Source: Adiantum capillus-veneris (lineage: Eukaryota > Streptophyta > Polypodiopsida > Polypodiales > Pteridaceae). Taken from it: a stretch of DNA of 64,000 bases. The notes beneath the pieces were generated by a model, which worked only from the letters and a program-made list of their open reading frames with translations, made no database searches and was not told the origin of the DNA. How positions within the stretch are numbered: the first letter of the stretch is position 1; each line of letters begins with the position of its first letter. This document shows, in pieces, positions 1 to 10,496 of the stretch. The stretch spans positions 40,789,279 through 40,853,278 of the forward strand of contig CM043970.1 in assembly GCA_014529385.2 (NCBI GenBank). The letters are read 5' to 3'. The position numbers and the translations under genes were made by a program.

Positions 1-2
1 AC

Positions 3-923
3 AGCCTATGGGATACTACTAGAGACAGATATGCTAGATTGGCCCTTGAGTCTTCCAGACAGTTAGCTCTACAGGGGGACACTTCATGCTGGTGGTATGC
101 ACAGATGACTTCATGGTTTCAGACGCATGGCTTCACCATGGACAGGTTGCCCCCTTTCCAGTATTCTCTTCAGGCACCCTCGCTGTCTCTTACACGGGTG
201 GAGATCACTAGACTCATTCGTCAGGACCTGATCCAGCTCGACACCAGGAGGACATGGATAGAGCCGCCTCAGGAGTTGAGCACGAAGATGGCTTTCTATA
301 GAGAGCATCTTCTCCACCTCACAAGAGATGGGTTTGTGATTCGACCCAGCTACATGGACACACATATGTCTCATGGTTTGCGTTGTGCCATTGGTCAGAT
401 ACGCACATCCTCACATCAGCTCGAGATTGAGACTGGTAGATTCAGAGGGATACCAGCAGACAGCAGGATATGCCGATTATGCCAGAGAGAGCCAGAGACA
501 GAGTTGCACTACATATGTCATTGCACAGTGTTCTATGAGATACGGGGGCGTTTCCACTGCTTATTCAGAGAGGGTTTTGGTCCTCTATCTAGGGTCATGA
601 GTTATGAGGATCAGAGATGTCTTGGACTATATCTACTTGAGTTACACAGGTATAGAGACACTTTACTGGGGAGAGCTAGAGAGAGGCAGTCCCAGAGACA
701 CATTACAGATTTCTTTTCACTAGATATGGGACAGCCAGAGGAGCAGCCACCACTGCAGAGCTCGTCCCACACTCATTCGACCACTACTGGCACTCTCATC
801 GACCGAGCATTGGAGCTACAGAGATACAGACGACCGCGACTGAGGAGAGGAGCTACACAGCATCGACGGAGACTACAACAGAAGATTCGAGCCATACTCT
901 CTCGAAATCCAGAGTGCAGATGA
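3..923 (+). CDS. LINE ORF2 protein, C-terminal part (partial)
   Basis: This is the C-terminal region of a LINE ORF2 polyprotein; the frame is open from the window edge to a TGA at 921-923, so the start lies outside. It lacks the endonuclease and reverse transcriptase because they would lie upstream. A Cys/His cluster typical of LINE C-termini is visible (CRLCQREPETELHYICHC, about residues 155-172), followed by a basic Arg-rich tail (residues ~265-305) that could bind nucleic acid. The same segment in copy C (8503-9423) is nearly identical, but A has an extra TGG codon near position 92. No stop interrupts this part. I infer, from the family, a role in RNA or DNA binding during target-primed reverse transcription. 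Confidence 0.85.
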   Translation, partial: SLWDTTRDRYARLALESSRQLALQGDTSCWWYAQMTSWFQTHGFTMDRLPPFQYSLQAPSLSLTRVEITRLIRQDLIQLDTRRTWIEPPQELSTKMAFYREHLLHLTRDGFVIRPSYMDTHMSHGLRCAIGQIRTSSHQLEIETGRFRGIPADSRICRLCQREPETELHYICHCTVFYEIRGRFHCLFREGFGPLSRVMSYEDQRCLGLYLLELHRYRDTLLGRARERQSQRHITDFFSLDMGQPEEQPPLQSSSHTHSTTTGTLIDRALELQRYRRPRLRRGATQHRRRLQQKIRAILSRNPECR

Positions 924-1190
924 GGATGGATCCTCACCATTTCTTCCATCTTTGTTTCACACACTGTTACATCCAGTTTACTGGGTACCTATTGTATCAG
1001 CTGCTACACCCACGTAGTTTTAGATTGTAGTAGTAGTAGTAGTATTTTGTTCCACTTCTAGTTCTTTTCTAGTTCTTTTGTACCCAGACATGGTATTAGA
1101 TTCACTATTTTGTAACTGATTGGTCTCATAGGTCATTTTGGCCTTTTGAAGACGTTAATATAACATTTCATTTCATTTCATTTCTCTCTC
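924..1190 (+). other. LINE A 3' UTR and tail
   Basis: Non-coding 3' UTR with a (TAG)n stretch near 1027-1044, a repeated TTCTAGTTCTTTT motif, and the family 3' end from ~1120. The tail is four ATTTC units (1165-1184) and TCTCTC, not poly(A). Confidence 0.8.
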
Positions 1191-1660
1191 GCGATGTGTC
1201 TGAGCACGGGGCTGAGCGGTGGCGAGACAGGGGACCAGGGGCGACGACGCGCAGGGTTGAGCAGGTCAGCCAGTGGCGAGGTCGCGCTGTCACAAACAGG
1301 GCAGCGCTGGGTACGACTGGGGGTCAGCAGGCGAACAACGTGAACCAGGGGGTCAGCAGGCGCTGCGTGGGTGCTGATTAGGCGCTGCGTAGGGCTGCAG
1401 TGCTCGCGGTGGCTAGGGTTCCACAGGCGTGGCTGCTGGATTCTCACGATAAGGCAGGAGAAGTCCCACGCGTAGCATGTCCCAGCAACACTACGCGTAG
1501 CAAGTCCCAACATACATTCACCTATGCGTAGGAAGTCCCAGCCTTATGTTCAAATTTAGAGAAAATTTTTAAGCCTTAAGGTAAAAAGCCTTAAGATAAA
1601 ATCTTTTAAGTTTGCCCTATTCTCCCTAGTACCCTACCCCACATTTGGGGCTTGTGTGCG
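1191..1660 (+). other. LINE B 5' UTR
   Basis: About 470 bp between the tail of copy A and ORF1. The first half is GC-rich with short repeats of GTCAGCAGGCG type. Around 1459-1530 the motif GCGTAG followed by -AAGTCCCA or a variant recurs three to four times. The 5' UTR of the other full-length copy (D) is different in sequence, so the two carry different 5' ends. An internal promoter is expected for a LINE but I see no diagnostic motif. Confidence 0.6.
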
Positions 1661-2812
1661 ATGGATCCGCCTACCGAAGGGGAAGGGCCGGGTGTAGATA
1701 GCTACACCACCCCAAAAAAAACAACAGCTACGAGAAACAGAGATACTGTACTATCACCAGGATCATTACGAGTGGGGAAAACGTCCAAGATACATGATGA
1801 ACTAATGATGGAGAAGGTCCAGATGATGCTCAAATCAGAGCTAAACTACATGAGAGATGACATCAGGAAGGAAATGCACGCGAGCGCTGAGAGCTACAGG
1901 AACTCCATGTATGGAGACATGATGAGAGAACTAAGGAGAGAGATCCGCGTGATACAGAATGAGGAGATTCAGAACTTGAAAACGGAATTACGAAACCTAA
2001 TCAAGGCCGAAGTAAATGTAACAGAATACGTTATGCAAAAGAAACTCGATGAGGTAGTAGCAAGTTTTGAAGCATGGAGAACAAATATGGAAAAACACAT
2101 GGGGGAAAAGGATGCAATAATCGCGGAGCTAAAAGGAGAACTTGTGGCTTGCAAATCTGCAACTAAGGAGAAGGGAGACGACCAACCTTCGGTGCTGAAG
2201 GAGCTGGAGGACATGAAGGATCAGATGAACGCTCTACGGGAAGGAGATGAACAAAAATCGAAAACGGCATCTTCATGGGCGGAACTTCTTGTGAAGACAC
2301 AAGAAAAGGTTGATGAAGCAGAGAAATGGATTGAGGATGCGAAGAAAGGGAAGGCCCAGATGCTCGAGACCACACCTACTTCTACCATCATTAATATGAC
2401 CATTGAGGAAGAGCAGAAAAGGAAGACTTGGGCTCTGCATGTGCGGGTCACAGGAGTCAAAGACAAAGAGAATGTAGATGAAGAAGTGAAGGAACTGCTA
2501 CAACGCATGGGCATCACAGAGCCTACTCACACAAGTGCATGGAGAGTGGGCAAGAAAGGAATCGATGAGAAGGGAAACATAAAGGATAGGGCACTTATTC
2601 TCCGATTCCCGAATATAGAAATAAGGAAAGAATTTCTAAAAAAGAGGCCAACTCTTAAGAAAACCCGTATTTTCCTGGGAGATGACCTTACATTGGCACA
2701 AGTGGCACACATGCAAGAGTTGATGCCAGAGATCAGGGCAGCAAGAGAAAAGGGGAAAATCGCCTTTTATAGAGGAGGGAAAGTAGTGGTTCTGGAAAAG
2801 CGCTCAGCATGA
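1661..2812 (+). CDS. LINE ORF1 protein (L1-like RNA-binding chaperone)
   Basis: 383 residues from the ATG at 1661; the open frame extends three codons upstream to a TTG, but ATG is the reasonable eukaryotic start. Residues ~40-240 are rich in Lys/Glu with heptad-like spacing and look like a long coiled coil, which in L1 ORF1p drives trimer formation. Residues ~265-345 (ALHVRVTGVKDKENVDEEVK through ALILRFPNIEIRKEFLKKR) resemble the RNA-recognition-motif domain. The end (FLGDDLTLAQVAHMQELMP, then AREKGKIAFYRGGKVVV) resembles the L1 C-terminal domain. The frame is intact. It would coat LINE RNA as part of the ribonucleoprotein. The C-terminal half matches ORF1 of copy D closely, while the N-terminal ~110 residues do not. 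Confidence 0.85.
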   Translation: MDPPTEGEGPGVDSYTTPKKTTATRNRDTVLSPGSLRVGKTSKIHDELMMEKVQMMLKSELNYMRDDIRKEMHASAESYRNSMYGDMMRELRREIRVIQNEEIQNLKTELRNLIKAEVNVTEYVMQKKLDEVVASFEAWRTNMEKHMGEKDAIIAELKGELVACKSATKEKGDDQPSVLKELEDMKDQMNALREGDEQKSKTASSWAELLVKTQEKVDEAEKWIEDAKKGKAQMLETTPTSTIINMTIEEEQKRKTWALHVRVTGVKDKENVDEEVKELLQRMGITEPTHTSAWRVGKKGIDEKGNIKDRALILRFPNIEIRKEFLKKRPTLKKTRIFLGDDLTLAQVAHMQELMPEIRAAREKGKIAFYRGGKVVVLEKRSA

Positions 2813-2833
2813 CGGTGCGAGACCTATGGGACG

Positions 2834-5800
2834 ATGCTCTGGATAGCGACATGGAATTGTAATGGATCATATAGGCTAGATGTAGGTGCCTTTGAAGATA
2901 GCTTTAGGGACAGAGACAGTTTTCTACTCACAGACACACCAGATACCGGGATAGCGTATGCCACATGTGAAGGGTTATTTATGGGAAATAGCTGGTCGAC
3001 CAGACAAGAGATCTCTACAGGGTAGCCAGGGTTCAGGAGGAGTAGCAGTCTTATTTAAAGAGGAGCTGAAACCACTACTACAGATTATTAGGAAAGATGA
3101 GCAAGCAAGGTATATGTGGGTGAGAATGAGAGCCGAGATAGGTAGATTTCTATATATCGCTATATGCTACTTCTCTCCAAGTACCTCAGTCTACTCCTCA
3201 CCTAAAGGACAATCCCCTTTCTCCATATTGAATAATGATATATGGGAGTTCTCTAGAGATGGAGACATCGTTCTCTTAGGAGACTTTAATGCCAGAACGG
3301 CCAACTCTCAAGCAGTATTCTATGATACTTCAGAGGAAATGCTCAAAGAAGTGGATTTATCACCGAGGGGGCTTACTAGAAACTCATAGCATAAAGAACA
3401 CAGTGAATATGGGAGACATCTCATGGAGATGGCAACTATACATGGTTTGGCCATATTTAATGGTCTAGAGAATTTCCCGTTATCTGGGGGATTCACATGC
3501 TTCCCGCACAGGCATGGGGCCAGTACAGTGGATTATGTCATGACTTCACCAAGCTTTATTTCTAGTATCAAGGACTTTAAGGTGGGACCCAAACCGGTTG
3601 GGATTGCAGTGGATCATGCTCTCTTGACCTTATCAATCTCCTTCCAATACAATGCCTCTCAAGTACAAAGGAAGAAGACACACACAAGATATACTTTCAC
3701 GCCAGAAACTGATTCAGTCTATGTGGAAAAGATCTATAATAGGATGTGGGCAGCCGAGCCAGTATATACCGTAGAGGAGATTACTTCTCAGTTAACAGAG
3801 ATACTACATGGAGCAGCACAAGAGGCATACCCACATACTCAACCTGATCAGAAGAGAGGAGTTGGGAACATGCCTCAAAACAGTTGGTATGACGAGGAAT
3901 GCAGAGAGACGAGAACCTAGGTCCAGAAAGAGCTTACACTTGGGATCATCACATATAAGCAGTCTCGGATTGCTCTTTGGCGTATAGTACGTCGCAAGAA
4001 AAGGGCATTTTTAGCCAAACTGGAGAAGGATTTATATCAGCTCTTCTTGAGTCAGGACTCACATGAGGCATGGCGCTTATTTCAAGAGCACTCACCGCCT
4101 CCGTCGATTACTTCTCCTGAGATCTGGGGTCAATATGTAACATCATTATATATGGTATCTGGACAGCCTCCATTACCAGATCCGCTAGAGCCATGCCCTG
4201 CTACTAGTACTTTCTTTACTACGGAAATAGTGGAAAAAGCCATTGATAAGATGAAGACAAGAAGAGCATGTGATCATGATGGTTTAGTAGAAGAACATCT
4301 GATCCATGCCAGGGACCTACTTTCAGAAGTCCTTGCTCGTCTGTTTAATCGGGTCATGTGTGAAGGATTACCTGAATCTTGGAAATTATCTACTATCGTA
4401 CCTATTTTCAAGTCAGGGGATCCTATGATACCCGGGAACTACCGTACCATTATGGTAGGTCACACTTTGACTCGACTGTACGCATCCATTCTTGAACAAA
4501 AATTGAGTAGATGGGCAGAGAATGAGGGCATAAGAGCAACAGGACAAGCTGGATTCAGAAGGGGTTATTCCACTTTAGATCATATTCTTACGCTCAGAGC
4601 CATTATTGAGGAAGGAAGAGCAAATGGGAGAAGGATGTATTGTTGCTTTGTGGATTTTCGGAAAGCTTTTGATACAGTACCAAGGGCCAGATTGATGCGC
4701 AGGATGCAAGAGTTAGGGGTCCCCAAAGAGATTATTTGGGGGATCATGGACTTATACGGGTCAGTAATTGGTTATGTACGTACTCCAGAAGGGGATTCCG
4801 ACATTGTTCATTCCACCGTTGGAGTAAAGCAGGGATGCCCACTGTCCCCTACTTTATTTGGTATGTACATAGATGAGGTATCAGATTACATTGATAGAGA
4901 GGGTGACAGAGGGGCTCAACTTGTAGGGTCATGGATCCCTTTATTGTTGTATGCAGATGATATTTTATTGATAGCAAAATCACCAGATGGAATGCAGAGG
5001 TAGCTAGATGCATTACATAAATTCGCGGAGGACTGTGGACTGTCGGTAAACTTGGGTAAAACCAAAGTTATGGTGTTTAACACCACACCGCAGTGGGTTA
5101 GGAGATCGGCACCTACATTTGCATATGGCCAGGATACAGTAGAGTACACAGATGCATACACATACCTTGGGGTGGTATTTGCAGGACCGAAGTTTACTCT
5201 TAAGAAAGCAGCGGATGCTAGATTATCCAGAGCCTCTGCGGCCCTGGGAGGGTTGGAGAGGATGTGTTCACAAGTGCAGTTTCAGGAACCACGAACAAAA
5301 CTTTTTCTCTTTAATACTGTGGTGGCTTCGGCTATGCTTTATGGGGTCCAGATTTGGGGACCATCTGTGGATTAGGATAATTGGAAGTCAATGGAGAGAC
5401 CTTTGGTATCTATGATTTCCCGAATGATTAGAGCCAAGGCCTCCGTACCAGACGCGATTACCCGAGCGGAACTAGTTGCCCCTCTGATAGAAATTGAAGC
5501 TCTTACCAGATCAGTGTCCTTTATACATGGTTTATGGGATACAAATAATGGCCGATATACTAGACTGGCACTCGAATCCTCTCGACAATTGGCAATGAAA
5601 GGGGATACATCATGCTGGTATGCGCAACTGTCCTCGTGGTTTCAGAGACACGGGTTCATTATGGAAAGATTACCCCCCTTCCAATACTCTCTTGAGGCTC
5701 CATCACTGGCAATTACACGAACGGAGATTAATAAAATCATCCGACAGGATCTTATACAGTTGGATACTAAGAGGACATGGGTAGACCCTACACAAGAATT

Positions 5801-6452
5801 GGGCACGAAGATGGCCGACTACAAAGAAAACTTCCTACAACTATCTGAAGATGGATTTGTGATTCGCCCGAGTTACATGGACACCCACCTGTCTCATGGT
5901 TTGAGATGTGCTATTGGTCAGATTCGTACATCCTCACACCAGTTGGAAAGTGAATTTGGCAGATTTAGGGGAATCCCACCTGAGAGCAGAATTTGCAAGT
6001 TATGCGGAATGGAGCCGGAGACAGAATTACACTATATATGCCACTGCACAGTATACTATGAGATACGTGGGCGTTTTCATTGCCTCTTTAAAGAAGGCTT
6101 TGGACCTCTAGATAGAATCATGCAATACCAAGATCAAAGATGCTTAGGCTTGTACCTACTGGAACTACATCGGCACAGCGATAATCTAATGAGAAGACAA
6201 AGAGCACTACAGCCTCAAAGGCAGATCACAGATTTCTTCGGATCGAGAGAAGCAGGAGTGGAAGGGGAAGCAAGAGGCCAGCAGCCAACACAAAGGAGTA
6301 CCCACATTCATACCAAAGGCACCCTAATTGACAGAGCGATTGAGCTTAGGAAATCGAGACGACCACGACCCAGATGCAGAAGCACACTTCAGCGGAGGAG
6401 ACTACAACAAAGGATTAGAAGCATTCTAGCCAGACACCCAGAATGCTCCTAA
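2834..6452 (+). pseudogene. LINE ORF2 (endonuclease-reverse transcriptase), broken
   Basis: Starts at ATG 2834 (MLWIATWNCNGSYRLDVG), the N-terminus of an exonuclease-endonuclease-phosphatase fold. A frameshift near 2940-2960 moves reading to the frame used for the rest. Endonuclease motifs follow: GDFNAR (~3284), STVDYVMTSPSF (~3513) and VDHALLTLS (~3610). Reverse transcriptase motifs are GNYRTIMVGHT (~4434), GQAGFRRGYSTLDHIL (~4541), CCFVDFRKAFDTVPR (~4642), GVKQGCPLSPTLFGMY (~4819) and LLLYADDILL (~4945). The C-terminal cluster is CKLCGMEPETELHYICHC (~5994-6047). In-frame stops lie at 3387, 3918, 5001 and 5373. The last three are TAG where sister copies have CAG (Gln). The protein would nick target DNA and prime cDNA synthesis; this copy cannot make it whole. 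Confidence 0.88.
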
Positions 6453-6686
6453 GAAGTTTATTTATTACTTTGTATTTAGTTTTTCACATTTACTTTCACA
6501 CTTTTCACTTTTCACACTTAGTACTTTAGTACTACGTGTGAAAAGTGTACCTTAGTACTAAAGTACTAAGTGTACCTTAGTACTTTAGTACTAAGGTACC
6601 CAGACATTGTAACAGATTCACCACTTTTGTATCAGTTTGGTCTCATAGGTCATTCTGGCCTTTTGAAGACGTTAATATAACATTTC

Positions 6687-6690
<4 letters not shown>
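6453..6690 (+). other. LINE B 3' UTR and family 3' end
   Basis: Contains a hairpin-forming block (6506-6598, listed separately) not seen in other copies, then GGTCTCATAGGTCATTCTG and the GAAGACGTTAATATAAC block, ending in two ATTTC units. Confidence 0.8.
6506..6598. repeat. Hairpin cluster in LINE B 3' UTR
   Basis: CACTTTTCACAC (6506-6517) pairs perfectly with GTGTGAAAAGTG (6536-6547), giving a 12-bp stem with an 18-nt loop. The loop and the following DNA contain TTAGTACT repeats in both orientations: CTTAGTACTAAAGTACTAAG near 6551-6570 and its reverse complement near 6576-6595. These could form further stems. Confidence 0.75.

Positions 6691-6767
<77 letters not shown>
6691..6767. repeat. 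(CT)n microsatellite, tail of LINE B
   Basis: About 77 bp of uninterrupted CT dinucleotides between the ATTTC tail of copy B and the 5' end of copy C. Confidence 0.95.
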
Positions 6768-6768
<1 letters not shown>

Positions 6769-9423
6769 ACTGACTGAGACACTACATGATGCAGCATCAG
6801 AGGCATACCCACACACTCAACCGGATCGGAGGTGACATTCTGGGAGCATGCCCCAGAATAGTTGGTATGATGAGGAGTGCAGAGAGATGAGAGCCCAGCT
6901 TCAGAGGGATCTTCATTTAGGAGTCATCACCTACAGACAGTCGCGGATTGCTTTCCGGCGCCTTGTGCGAAAGAAGAAACGAGCTTACCTGGCCCAGATG
7001 GAGCGAGACTTGTATCAGTTGTTCTTGAGTAGAGACTCAGGCGAGGCATGGCGACTCTTCCATGAGCACTCCCCTCCCCCAGTGATTACTTCTCCTGATG
7101 TGTGGGGCCAGTATGCGACATCGTTATATACGGTTCCTGGGCAGGATCCCCTTCCAGATCCTACAGAGCCATGTCCACCTACGAGCACCTTCTTTACCAC
7201 TGAGATGGTAAAGAGAGCCATTGACAAGATGAGGACCAGGAGGGCTTACGATCATGACGGTCTAGTAGCGGAGCACTTTATACATGCTAGGGATATGCTG
7301 ATGGAGGTTCTTGCAGTGTTGTTCAATCGTGCCATTTGTGAGGGATTACCTGAGACTTGGAGGTTGTCTACTATTGTGCCTATATTCAAGGCAGGTGATC
7401 CTACAGAGCCTGGAAATTACCGCACTATTATGGTTGGACACACACTGGCACGATTGTATGCATCCATTATTGAGCAGCAGTTGAGTAACTGGGCAGAGGG
7501 TGAGGGTGTACGGGCAAAGGGACAGGCAGGTTTCAGGAGGGGTTTCTCCACTCTTGACCATATTCTGACACTCAGAGCTATCATTGAGGAGGGCAGGTCA
7601 CATGGGAGACGGATTTATTGTAGCTTTGTGGATTTCCGCAAAGCATTTGACATGGTACCGAGAGCTCGACTGATGCGCAGACTGCAGGAGATGGGGGTGC
7701 CCACAGTGTGGATTTGGGGGATTATGGCTTTATACAGATCAGTGATGGGACATGTACGCACCCCAGAGGGGATATCTGACTTAGTTCACTCCACTATCGG
7801 GGTGAAACAGGGTTGCCCATTGTCTCCTACTCTATTTGGTATGTATGTTGATGAGGTGTCTGATTACATTGACAGAGAGGGTGATAGAGGTGCCCAGCTG
7901 GCAGGGACGTGGATCCCATTGTTGTTATATGCTGATGATATTGTCTTGATCTCTGACTCACCAGAGGGTATGCAGCGACAGTTGGATGCATTACACAGTT
8001 TTGCAGAGGATAGTGGATTGTCTGTAAACCTTGGTAAAACCAAGGTCATGGTGTTTAACACCACACCGCAGTGGATCAGGAGATCGGCACCGACCTTCAC
8101 GTATGGTCAAGAGATTGTGGAGTATACAGATGCATACACTTACCTTGGATAGTCTTCACTGGGCCGAGGTTTTCTTTGGGGAGAGCAGCAAAGACTAGAC
8201 TGACCAGAGCTTATGCGGCCTTGGGAGGCTTGGAGAGGATGTGTTCGCAGGTTCAGTTCCAGGAACCTCGGACAAAGTTATGGCTCTTTGATACTTTAGT
8301 AGCCTCAGCTATGATGTATGGGGTACAGGTATGGGGACCTTCTGTAGGCCAGGATTGTTGGAGACGTATGGAGAGGCCCTTGGTATCTATGATCTCCCGA
8401 TTGATTAGAGCCAAGGCCTCCGTACCTCACGCGATCATTCGAGCAGAGCTAGCTGCCCCCCCCATGGAGATTGAGGCGCTTACCAGATCAGTGTCCTTTG
8501 TGCACAGCCTATGGGATACTACTAGAGACAGATATGCTAGACTGGCCCTTGAGTCTTCCAGACAGTTAGCTCTACAGGGGCACACTTCATGCTGGTATGC
8601 ACAGATGACTTCATGGTTTCAGACGCATGGCTTCACCATGGACAGGTTGCCCCCTTTCCAGTATTCTCTTCAGGCACCCTCGCTGTCTCTTACACGGGTG
8701 GAGATCACTAGACTCATTCGTCAGGACCTGACCCAGCTCGACACCAGGAGGACATGGATAGAGCTGCCTCAGGAGTTGAGCACGAAGATGGCTTTCTATA
8801 GAGAGCATCTTCTCCACCTCACAGGAGATGGGTTTGTGATTCGACCCAGCTACATGGACACACATATGTCTCATGGTTTGCGTTGTGCCATTGGTCAGAT
8901 ACGCACATCCTCACATCAGCTCGAGATTGAGACTGGTAGATTCAGAGGGATACCAGCAGACAGCAGGATATGCCGATTATGCCAGAGAGAGCCAGAGACA
9001 GAGTTGCACTACATATGTCATTGCACAGTGTTCTATGAGATACGGGGGCGTTTCCACTGCTTATTCAGAGAGGGTTTTGGTCCTCTATCTAGGGTCATGA
9101 GTTATGAGGATCAGAGATGTCTTGGACTATATCTACTTGAGTTACACAGGTATAGAGACACTTTACTGGGGAGAGCTAGAGAGAGGCAGTCCCAGAGACA
9201 CATTACAGATTTCTTTTCACTAGATATGGGACAGCCAGAGGAGCAGCCACCACTGCAGAGCTCGTCCCACACTCATTCGACCACTACTGGCACTCTCATC
9301 GACCGAGCATTGGAGCTACAGAGATACAGACGACCGCGACTGAGGAGAGGAGCTACACAGCATCGACGGAGACTACAACAGAAGATTCGAGCCATACTCT
9401 CTCGACATCCAGAGTGCAGATGA
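6768..9423 (+). pseudogene. LINE ORF2, reverse transcriptase to C-terminus, one frameshift
   Basis: The longest single frame starts at ATG 6848 and is open to ~8152 (434 residues), covering the whole RT: GNYRTIMVGHTLARLYAS (~7410), GQAGFRRGFSTLDHIL (~7520), CSFVDFRKAFDMVPR (~7620), GVKQGCPLSPTLFGMYVDEV (~7798) and LLLYADDIVLIS (~7921). A single missing base near 8150 (TTGGATAGTC where copy B has TTGGGGTGGT) shifts the frame; reading continues to TGA at 9421-9423 with the Cys/His cluster (CRLCQREPETELHYICHC, ~8970-9023) and basic tail. Apart from the 5' truncation this is the only lesion I see, so it is a young copy. The tract of eight C at 8455-8462 is short here and expanded in E and F. Confidence 0.88.
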
Positions 9424-9684
9424 GGATGGATCCTCACCATTTCTTCCATCTTTGTTTCACACACTGTTACATCCAGTTTACCGGGTACCTATTGTATCAG
9501 CTGCTACACCCACGTAGTTTTAGATTGTAGTAGTAGTAGTAGTATTTTGTTCCACTTCTAGTTCTTTTCTAGTTCTTTTGTACCCAGACATGGTATTAGA
9601 TTCACTATTTTGTAACTGATTGGTCTCATAGGTCATTTTGGCCTTTTGAAGACGTTAATATAACATTTCATTTCATTTCATTTC

Positions 9685-9690
<6 letters not shown>
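9424..9690 (+). other. LINE C 3' UTR and tail
   Basis: Same sequence as the 3' UTR of copy A with one or two differences, including the (TAG)n stretch. It ends in five ATTTC units, one more than A. Confidence 0.8.

Positions 9691-9743
<53 letters not shown>
9690..9743. repeat. (CT)n microsatellite, tail of LINE C
   Basis: About 54 bp of CT repeats between the ATTTC tail of C and the 5' end of D. Confidence 0.95.
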
Positions 9744-9746
<3 letters not shown>

Positions 9747-10496
9747 CATGGCGGGCTGCTGAGCGCGAGGGTGAAGCGACATCTCTCTCCTGCAGCAGCG
9801 TGAGGTCTCTCTCTGGCGGGCTGCTGAGCGCGAGGGTCAGGTACGTTTCTCTCTCTCTCTCTCGCGAGGCTGAAGCAAGGCAGTGGCAGCGCGCAAGGTG
9901 CAGCTCCACCCCCTCGCAAACCCCCCCGTCCTGCTGCTGTAGTAAGCTCGCGCGCAGGTACAGCAAGGCAGTGGCGGGTCTATCTCAGCGCGAACAGGAC
10001 TGCAGCGACCAGTAACACTGCCGCCCAGCACCACCAGCCCATGGGGAGGGCACACGGACTGCAGCGACCAGGCAGCGCACGTGAAGGGAAGGCAGCAGCG
10101 AGTGCGTGAAGGGCAGCGTGAGGGAAGCTCTCTCCGTGAGCAGGTCTCAGGGCAGCAGGGCAACGAGCAGGCCCTCTCTATCTCTCTGCAGCAGCGCGTG
10201 CAGGGTGAGCAGTAACGCGCAGGATCCAGAGTCATTGGACACAGCAGTTCTATTATCCAAGGTTACACAGGCAGCATAGAAGGGAATTGACAACAGCGAG
10301 CAGCAGCGCAGACCTGCAGGGATTTATTTGCAAGGAATTTGGAAACTGCAGTGCTCACAGAAATTGCAAATTGACACATACAGAAAGCAAACACATGCCA
10401 TGTAGGCTGAGTGGGGAAACATATGTATGCATAATGCGGTGCGTATAGGTTGCTCTCTCCTCTCTCTCAGAAAGTGAAACAAATAAGGCAAGACAA
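9744..10496 (+). other. LINE D 5' UTR
   Basis: About 750 bp, GC-rich, with many CAGCAGCG/GGGCAGC-type short repeats, two copies of GGCGGGCTGCTGAGCGCGAG (about 9750 and 9817), and internal TCTC stretches. It does not resemble the 5' UTR of copy B. Confidence 0.6.

Larger units (their letters stand above)
1..1190 (+). mobile_element. LINE copy A, 3' part (cut by window edge)
   Basis: This is the 3' end of a LINE of the family that fills the first 21 kb. It holds the last part of ORF2, a 3' UTR, the family 3' end (GGTCTCATAGGTCATTTTG followed by a GAAGACGTTAATATAAC block), four ATTTC pentamers and a short TCTCTC tract. The next element (copy B) starts directly after that tract. It is almost identical to copy C (positions 8503-9690), with about eight differences by eye. 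Confidence 0.9.
1191..6690 (+). mobile_element. LINE copy B, full length (5' UTR, ORF1, broken ORF2, 3' UTR)
   Basis: A complete two-ORF LINE inserted in the TC tail of copy A. Order: GC-rich 5' UTR (1191-1660), intact ORF1 (1661-2812), a 21-bp gap, ORF2 (2834-6452, broken), a 3' UTR with a hairpin cluster, and the family 3' end (about 6638-6690) with two ATTTC units followed by a long CT tract. ORF1 is L1-like. I do not assign a clade for ORF2. Confidence 0.9.
6768..9690 (+). mobile_element. LINE copy C, 5'-truncated
   Basis: Begins abruptly in ORF2, just upstream of the reverse transcriptase (TTACTGACTGAGACAC, the equivalent of copy D ~12345), directly after the CT tract of B. It runs through the ORF2 end, a 3' UTR nearly identical to A, the family 3' end and five ATTTC units. 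No 5' UTR, ORF1 or endonuclease is present, as expected from incomplete reverse transcription. Confidence 0.9.

Noticed and set aside
1652-1660. TTG at 1652 as the ORF1 start
   Set aside because: An ATG occurs three codons downstream at 1661; non-ATG starts are unlikely in a eukaryote without other evidence.
9673-9966. Open frames encoding Arg-Glu or Ser-Leu runs over CT tracts (also near 15165-15518)
   Set aside because: They are translations of (TC)n microsatellites with no coding evidence.
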